Source of the DNA: a virus
Strand: one strand, 5' to 3'
DNA length: 43,628 nucleotides
IMG/VR virus record: IMGVR_UViG_3300028388_004827
Span: 1 to 43,628 of that record
Shown here: piece after piece, positions 39,428 through 43,628 of the stretch
How the letters are laid out: the number at the start of each line of letters is the position of its first letter
Numbering within the stretch: position 1 is the first letter of the stretch
Notes under the pieces: model-generated
Seen by the model: the letters and a program-made list of their open reading frames with translations, nothing else
Databases searched by the model: none
What the model was told of the DNA's origin: nothing
Program-made: the position numbers and the translations under genes

Positions 39428-39652
39428 ATGGCAATTAGGGTATCCTCTAGAGGAACAACACAGGTTAAGCGCGTTACGGTCGGGAGACCTGTTCGAAGAG
39501 TTGCTGAACAACTTATTGCGTTATCTGCAATCGAAGGAATTGATATCACTAATTCGGCGAGCGGAAGCGTTTTAGTTTACAATACTTCCACAACAAATTA
39601 TGAGGCGACTACTGAACTAGACGAACAAACAATTAATGGAGGCCAGTACTGA
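39428..39652 (+). CDS. Small virion-region protein, 74 aa
   Basis: Not recognised beyond context. The first half is basic (Val-Ser-Ser-Arg-Gly-Thr-Thr-Gln-Val-Lys-Arg-Val-Thr-Val-Gly-Arg-Pro); the second has Ser-Gly-Ser-Val-Leu-Val-Tyr-Asn-Thr-Ser-Thr-Thr-Asn-Tyr-Glu-Ala-Thr, a beta-hairpin typical of fibre-associated proteins ('L-V-Y-[ND]…Y-x-A-T'). It sits between a small beta protein and a fibre, overlapping the latter by one base (TGATG at 39650-39654), so it is likely to be a partner or adaptor of that fibre. Confidence 0.7.
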   Translation: MAIRVSSRGTTQVKRVTVGRPVRRVAEQLIALSAIEGIDITNSASGSVLVYNTSTTNYEATTELDEQTINGGQY

Positions 39653-41193
39653 TGGCATCAACAATTAGAATAAAAAGATCCGGAGTATCTGGTAATCCCT
39701 CTACACTCGCTCAGGGTGAACTTGCATACTCATACTTAACGGACAATGGTGCGAATGGCGGTGATCGTCTTTATGTCGGCACTGGTACCGAGACTGGCGG
39801 TGATGCAGCAAACCACGTGGTTATTGGCGGTAAATACTTTACCGACATGCTCGATCACACCAAAGGTACGCTAACCGCCAGCAGCGCAATTATCGTTGAC
39901 GAAAATAGTAAAATCGATGTTTTAAATGTCGATAACATTACACTCAACGGTAATAGTATCACAACCTCTTCTGGTGATTTAACACTTAATCCGACCGGCG
40001 ACGTTGATGTTAATGGTAACACCATTATAAACGTCCCAACCCCGACACAAGATTCTGATGCGGCGAACAAGAAATACGTCGACGACGAAATCGCTGATAT
40101 CACATTTACGATTAGCGATTCAAGTTCTACTGATGTCTTTAGTGCATCTTCCGGAACACTGACTATTGCGGGCGGAACTGGGATTACTTCTGCGGTAACT
40201 GACGATAGAGTCGAACTCTCGATTACCGACACTGGTGTTGTTGCTGCGACATATGGTTCTACCACTCAGATCCCTGTTCTTACTATTAATGCACAGGGAC
40301 AGGTGGATAGCGCAGGAACTGTTGACGTTGCAACAACGTTGACGATTAATAATGATGGAATTTCTATTCTTGATTCGGATCTGACTTTCGCTGCTGGCGA
40401 AGGATTAGATGTTGCTTACGATAGTGATACAAACACCGTAACTTTCTCTGGCGAAGACGCAAGCACTACCAATAAAGGTGTTGCTTCTTTTGACACCAAC
40501 GATTTTACTGTTACCAGCGGTGCCGTTTCTATCAAAGATTCTGGTGTTGGCAACTCTCAACTTGAGAACAGTTATTTAATTATCGGTACTGATGCGGTTC
40601 AACTTGGCGACACCATTACTGATATTAATGGACTGACTGAACTCGATGTTGATAATATCAAACTTGACGGTAACACCATCAGCACAGTTTCTGGCGGAAA
40701 CCTAATTGTCGACCCGAATCCGGTTGGCGATTCTGGTGACCTAATTGTTCTTGGTAACCTGATTGTTCAAGGTACCACGACTACAATCAACTCCACAGAA
40801 CTGACGATTAATGATCTGGCGATTGTTCTAGCTGATTCGGCAGGTTCGGCAGCTGAAGCAGATGGCGCTGGTCTTATTGTCAATGGTGCGAATGCGAACT
40901 TTTTGTACTCTGTCTCGGGTGATAAATGGACCTTAAATAAGGACCTCGATATCGCAGGTCAACTTTTTCTTAATGGCGTTGGATTTGAGCAACTTGTAGA
41001 TAGCGAAGTTGCCAATCTTCTGACTGCCGGTGAGGGAATTGACCTTACTTACAACGATGGTGCGAACGAACTCACAATTGCTGCAGAACTCGCAACCATC
41101 ACCAATCCTGGTGTCGCGTCCTTTGACTCTGACCAATTTACGGTCACATCAGGTGCTGTTACCATCTATCAATTGGATGGTGGCACTTACTAA
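39652..41193 (+). CDS. Tail-fibre protein, 513 aa
   Basis: A fibre of marine-phage type. The N-terminus Thr-Ile-Arg-Ile-Lys-Arg-Ser, then Thr-Leu-Ala-Gln-Gly-Glu-Leu-Ala-Tyr-Ser, and Arg-Leu-Tyr-Val-Gly, is the common baseplate-binding start of these fibres. Further on come Pro-Thr-Pro-Thr-Gln-Asp-Ser-Asp-Ala-Ala-Asn-Lys-Lys-Tyr-Val-Asp (about residues 127-142), beta-rich repeats with Ala-Gly-Gly-Thr-Gly-Ile and Ala-Gly-Glu-Gly-[Leu/Ile]-Asp, two Gly-Val-Ala-Ser-Phe-Asp motifs, and the module Gly-Thr-Thr-Thr-Thr-Ile-Asn-Ser-Thr near residue 374. The last residues (Tyr-Gln-Leu-Asp-Gly-Gly-Thr-Tyr) end abruptly after a beta repeat, so a separate tip protein may complete it. GGAGG precedes the start. 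Confidence 0.82.
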   Translation: MASTIRIKRSGVSGNPSTLAQGELAYSYLTDNGANGGDRLYVGTGTETGGDAANHVVIGGKYFTDMLDHTKGTLTASSAIIVDENSKIDVLNVDNITLNGNSITTSSGDLTLNPTGDVDVNGNTIINVPTPTQDSDAANKKYVDDEIADITFTISDSSSTDVFSASSGTLTIAGGTGITSAVTDDRVELSITDTGVVAATYGSTTQIPVLTINAQGQVDSAGTVDVATTLTINNDGISILDSDLTFAAGEGLDVAYDSDTNTVTFSGEDASTTNKGVASFDTNDFTVTSGAVSIKDSGVGNSQLENSYLIIGTDAVQLGDTITDINGLTELDVDNIKLDGNTISTVSGGNLIVDPNPVGDSGDLIVLGNLIVQGTTTTINSTELTINDLAIVLADSAGSAAEADGAGLIVNGANANFLYSVSGDKWTLNKDLDIAGQLFLNGVGFEQLVDSEVANLLTAGEGIDLTYNDGANELTIAAELATITNPGVASFDSDQFTVTSGAVTIYQLDGGTY

Positions 41194-41205
41194 AAGAAGT
41201 TGATG

Positions 41206-41223
41206 CCCTCTTAAATAAGAGGG
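41206..41223 (+). terminator. Hairpin after fibre gene, weak terminator candidate
   Basis: CCCTCTT (41206-41212) pairs with AAGAGGG (41217-41223) around a four-base loop, followed by TTTG, so only a weak rho-independent signal. The loop region reads TTAAATAA, reminiscent of a degraded late promoter, and its distance to the next start (32 bases) is like that of the true late promoters. Confidence 0.4.
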
Positions 41224-41254
41224 TTTGTGCCAATATTGGACTTGGGGATGACGA

Positions 41255-42256
41255 ATGTCTACGACCACGTTTCGTCTGAAACGTAGTTCGGTACCAGATA
41301 AGGTACCAACTACCGAACAATTAGAACTCGGCGAAGTTGCCATCAACACATATGATGGTAAAGTATACATTAAAAAAGACAATGGTACTGCCGCAGTTGT
41401 TGAAGTTGGCGGAACCAGTGTCAATGGTTCTTGGAAAGAATATCAGTATTCTGCCGATAGCGGACAGACTGTTTTCACAGGTTCTGATGCTGATTCGCAA
41501 ACTCTCCGATACCTTATCGGATATGTTCAAGTATTCTTGAATGGTGTTCTTCTTGATCCTAATGTTGACTATACTGCCAACAATGGATCTTCAATTGTAC
41601 TTACAACTGCCGCAGACTCTGGAGATAATCTTCAGGTTGCAACATTCTCTCAGATTCTGGGTGTTGGCGACAACCTTGTAGATAACTTTACAGGCGATGC
41701 TCTTACTACTGATTTTACTCTTTTACAAGATCCTCTTGAAGAAAATAACATCAACGTCTTTATTGATGGTGTTTATCAGCAAAAGAATTCTTTCTCAGTC
41801 TCTGGTACAACACTCTCGTTAAGCGAAGCACCTGATAGTAATGCCTCTATCGAAGTAATGACTTCCAGTCGGAACGTCTCCTTAAACGAACTTGAGGATC
41901 TGACACTTTCTGGCGAGATACTTCTTAATTCAAATGCCGAGGGTGTTGTCGAAGCAACTTTCGCAACTGTAAGTGCGACCACAGTCTCAACAATCAGTTC
42001 TTCTCTCTATCGTTCTGTCAATTATCAAATTCAGGTAAAAGACTCGGCAGCAAATGAGTTTATGTCAACACAGATTAATCTGATTCATGATGATTCGGAT
42101 GTCTTTATCACTCAGTATGGTACACTATTTACAGGTGACTCTGCACTTGGTACATTTGATGCTTTGCTTTCTAACGATAATATCCTCCTTCAGATTACTC
42201 CTGCCTCAACCAACACAATGAAGTCCAAGATTAAGTATAGCGCGATGCCTGTATAA
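41255..42256 (+). CDS. Tail-fibre-like protein, 333 aa
   Basis: N-terminus Thr-Thr-Phe-Arg-Leu-Lys-Arg-Ser-Ser-Val-Pro-Asp-Lys-Val-Pro-Thr, then Leu-Glu-Leu-Gly-Glu-Val-Ala-Ile-Asn-Thr-Tyr-Asp-Gly-Lys-Val-Tyr-Ile-Lys (about residues 22-40), the standard opening of marine phage fibres. It is followed by two copies of a domain with [Val-Gln-Val/Ile-Asn-Val]-Phe-[Leu-Asn/Ile-Asp]-Gly-Val-[Leu-Leu/Tyr-Gln] (near residues 91 and 168), which many phages use as an extended binding or linker module. The C-terminal part is a beta domain with Tyr-Gln-Ile-Gln-Val-Lys-Asp and Tyr-Gly-Thr-Leu. GGGGA precedes the ATG. The next late promoter overlaps its stop codon. Confidence 0.82.
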   Translation: MSTTTFRLKRSSVPDKVPTTEQLELGEVAINTYDGKVYIKKDNGTAAVVEVGGTSVNGSWKEYQYSADSGQTVFTGSDADSQTLRYLIGYVQVFLNGVLLDPNVDYTANNGSSIVLTTAADSGDNLQVATFSQILGVGDNLVDNFTGDALTTDFTLLQDPLEENNINVFIDGVYQQKNSFSVSGTTLSLSEAPDSNASIEVMTSSRNVSLNELEDLTLSGEILLNSNAEGVVEATFATVSATTVSTISSSLYRSVNYQIQVKDSAANEFMSTQINLIHDDSDVFITQYGTLFTGDSALGTFDALLSNDNILLQITPASTNTMKSKIKYSAMPV

Positions 42257-42259
42257 ATA
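42252..42259 (+). promoter_or_regulatory. T4-type late promoter for the last fibre gene
   Basis: Perfect TATAAATA overlapping the stop codon (TAA 42254-42256) of the previous fibre gene. Transcription should start near 42266. Confidence 0.85.
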
Positions 42260-42299
42260 GAATAAAATCATCTTACGTTGGAGAGTAAAGAAAGGACTC

Positions 42300-43628
42300 A
42301 TTGTCGGTGATGTCGAGGTATTTGACTCATCGGGCAGTCTACAAGCAAGTTCTCTAGGAAGCATCTCCAGTACAGATGTGACCGAGGGAACCAATCTCTA
42401 TTATACCACTGTTCGTGCAGATTCTGATTTTGATGTTCGTCTGACTACTAAAAGTACTGATGATTTATCAGAAGGTAGCAATCTTTACTATACTACAGTT
42501 AGAGCAGATTCTGATTTTGATACGAGACTTACCACAAAATCAACAGATGATCTATCAGAAGGTTCTAATCTTTACTATACCACAACACGTGCTGACAGTG
42601 ACATCGCAGACTATCTAACAGGCAGTATCAGCACGGGTAACATCACCACGACAGGATATATTCGCGGACCGAGTACGTTTACGATTGACCCTGCGGTTCA
42701 CGGCGACTCTTCTGGTACTCTTGTCATTCTCGGTAATCTTCAAGTTGATGGGACTACCACTACAATTAATTCAACGACCGTTGAGGTTGATGATAAGAAT
42801 CTAACTCTTGCCAGCGGAGCAGTCAATGCTGCTTCAGCAGATGGCGCTGGTATTACGATTGATGGTGCTTCTGCTACGCTGACTTATAACAGCACTCCGG
42901 ATGCCTGGTCGTTTAATAAGAATGTTGGGATCGGGACGGATTCGCCTACAACCAGATTAAACATTGCAAATACAGTTGGTATATCTGGATCGGGGAATGA
43001 TACTTACGGGCAGATTGATTTAGTCAACACTGAGACAGGCGTTAGCGGAGATGAAATAGGACCATTTATTACCTTTAGAGGTAGACGGGGAGCAACAGAC
43101 AGTGTGATAGCTGCTTATGGGTCTATTGGGGCTGTAAACACAGGCACCTCTGGTAACTCTGAAGGTGCGATAGTCTTCCGTGTTAAAAATGCAACAGGTG
43201 CTTCTCAAATCTTAGTTGAGCAAATGAGAATCACAACTGGCGGCAACGTCGGGATTGGTACGGATAGTCCTAGCACCATTTTAAGTGTTCAAGGCGGGTC
43301 AGCTAACGGCATTGAATTAGATCAAGACGGAGATTTATCCACGGATAGCAACCGTTTGTTTTTTACAACAAGCGGCGGATCAAATGCGATTTATAGTAGT
43401 AGTGGCGCGCTTCGCTTTACGACGGGTGCTACAGCCGGTACTTCTAGTGGTACAGAAGTCATGCGCATCGCCTCCTCGGGCAACATCGGGATAGGAACAG
43501 ATGATCCAATAAGAAAACTGACAGTATATGGCGGAAGTAGCGGAGAAACAGGAACAGTTGACTCAAATAGTTTGTTCTTTATTGAAAATAATGCTAATGC
43601 GTTTATCGAAACAAGAGTTCCTAACACG
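42300..43628 (+). CDS. Tail-fibre protein, N-terminal part, runs off the window
   Basis: The frame stays open from 42261 to the window end. No ATG, GTG or TTG opens it before clear fibre sequence (Gly-Leu-Ile-Val-Gly-Asp-Val-Glu-Val-Phe-Asp-Ser-Ser-Gly). I set the start provisionally at ATT 42300, about 34 bases after the predicted transcript start; codons at 42267-42299 (…Arg-Val-Lys-Lys-Gly-Leu) may also belong to it. It then has three 29-residue repeats (Leu-Tyr-Tyr-Thr-Thr-x-Arg-Ala-Asp-Ser-Asp), the Gly-Thr-Thr-Thr-Thr-Ile-Asn-Ser-Thr module shared with the fibre at 39652, and three Gly-[Ile]-Gly-Thr-Asp motifs (near 42928, 43250 and 43486) typical of the shaft before a C-terminal chaperone or tip domain outside the window. 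It is at least 443 residues long. Confidence 0.75.
   Translation, partial: MVGDVEVFDSSGSLQASSLGSISSTDVTEGTNLYYTTVRADSDFDVRLTTKSTDDLSEGSNLYYTTVRADSDFDTRLTTKSTDDLSEGSNLYYTTTRADSDIADYLTGSISTGNITTTGYIRGPSTFTIDPAVHGDSSGTLVILGNLQVDGTTTTINSTTVEVDDKNLTLASGAVNAASADGAGITIDGASATLTYNSTPDAWSFNKNVGIGTDSPTTRLNIANTVGISGSGNDTYGQIDLVNTETGVSGDEIGPFITFRGRRGATDSVIAAYGSIGAVNTGTSGNSEGAIVFRVKNATGASQILVEQMRITTGGNVGIGTDSPSTILSVQGGSANGIELDQDGDLSTDSNRLFFTTSGGSNAIYSSSGALRFTTGATAGTSSGTEVMRIASSGNIGIGTDDPIRKLTVYGGSSGETGTVDSNSLFFIENNANAFIETRVPNT
42372..42602 (+). repeat. 87-bp tandem repeats in fibre gene (about 2.7 copies)
   Basis: Units begin at 42396, 42483 and 42570 and code for 29 residues each (Leu-Tyr-Tyr-Thr-Thr…Ser-Thr-Asp-Asp-Leu-Ser-Glu-Gly). 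The protein copies are almost identical, with changes mainly at third codon positions. They form the first shaft segment of the fibre. Confidence 0.88.

Noticed and set aside
42240-42300. Programmed frameshift joining the two last fibre genes
   Set aside because: The upstream frame stops at 42256 and the downstream frame has a stop at 42258-42260, so no slip point can join them.
1-43628. tRNA genes, integrase, attachment sites or CRISPR arrays
   Set aside because: I looked on both strands and saw no convincing cloverleaf, recombinase or att-like repeat; gaps between genes are all shorter than 100 bases.

Overview
The window is part of the genome of a T4-like contractile-tailed phage, very probably a marine one of the cyanomyovirus or pelagimyovirus type. 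Evidence is a near-complete set of T4 tail and baseplate genes (26, 51-like, 54-like, 4, 48, 53, 27-like, 5, 25, 6, 7, 8), the ssDNA-binding protein gp32, the late-transcription co-activator gp33 with its C-terminal clamp-binding tail, and repeated perfect T4 late promoters (TATAAATA) in front of structural genes. The host cannot be fixed from the sequence: no photosynthesis genes, tRNAs, rRNAs, integrase or CRISPR arrays are visible.

Layout. (1) About 1-4236, plus strand: small early/middle genes with tightly overlapping start and stop codons, ending in 33 and 32. They are served by three sigma70-type promoters at 508, 1598 and 3238, each with an exact 17-bp spacer. A double hairpin at 4235-4280 closes this part. 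(2) 4279-9518, minus strand: tape-measure candidate, gp51-like, gp26, gp54-like tail-tube initiator, a conserved protein, a sulfotransferase-like protein and head-completion nuclease gp4. (3) 9572-21065, plus strand: gp48, gp53, hub protein, a central spike split over three genes, an unknown protein, gp25, gp6 and a short gp7. (4) 21096-37103: baseplate and fibre proteins, including gp8, a 1903-residue DUF4815-type protein and two large paralogues built from tetrapeptide repeats. (5) 37146-39017: coiled-coil protein, glycosyltransferase and 2OG-oxygenase-like protein. (6) 39062 to the end: small virion proteins and three tail-fibre genes, the last cut by the window edge.

How the genes work together. 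The hub protein and the spike (OB-fold protein, amidase protein, beta-helix needle) would form the baseplate centre that breaches the cell wall. gp25, gp6, gp7, gp8 and gp53 build the wedges. gp54-like and gp48 start and cap the tube whose length the tape measure sets. gp33 and the late promoters time this expression. The fibre genes fix host range, and the sugar- and sulfate-transfer enzymes may decorate the virion or host surface.

The most unusual feature is a pair of tandem paralogues (31739-34258 and 34275-37103). They carry four uninterrupted arrays totalling 220 tetrapeptide units in perfect register, with 12-nt periodicity, and lie just upstream of the modification enzymes. Also notable are the three-gene spike with an apparently catalytically dead lysozyme domain and a separate amidase, and the sulfotransferase within the late gene block.
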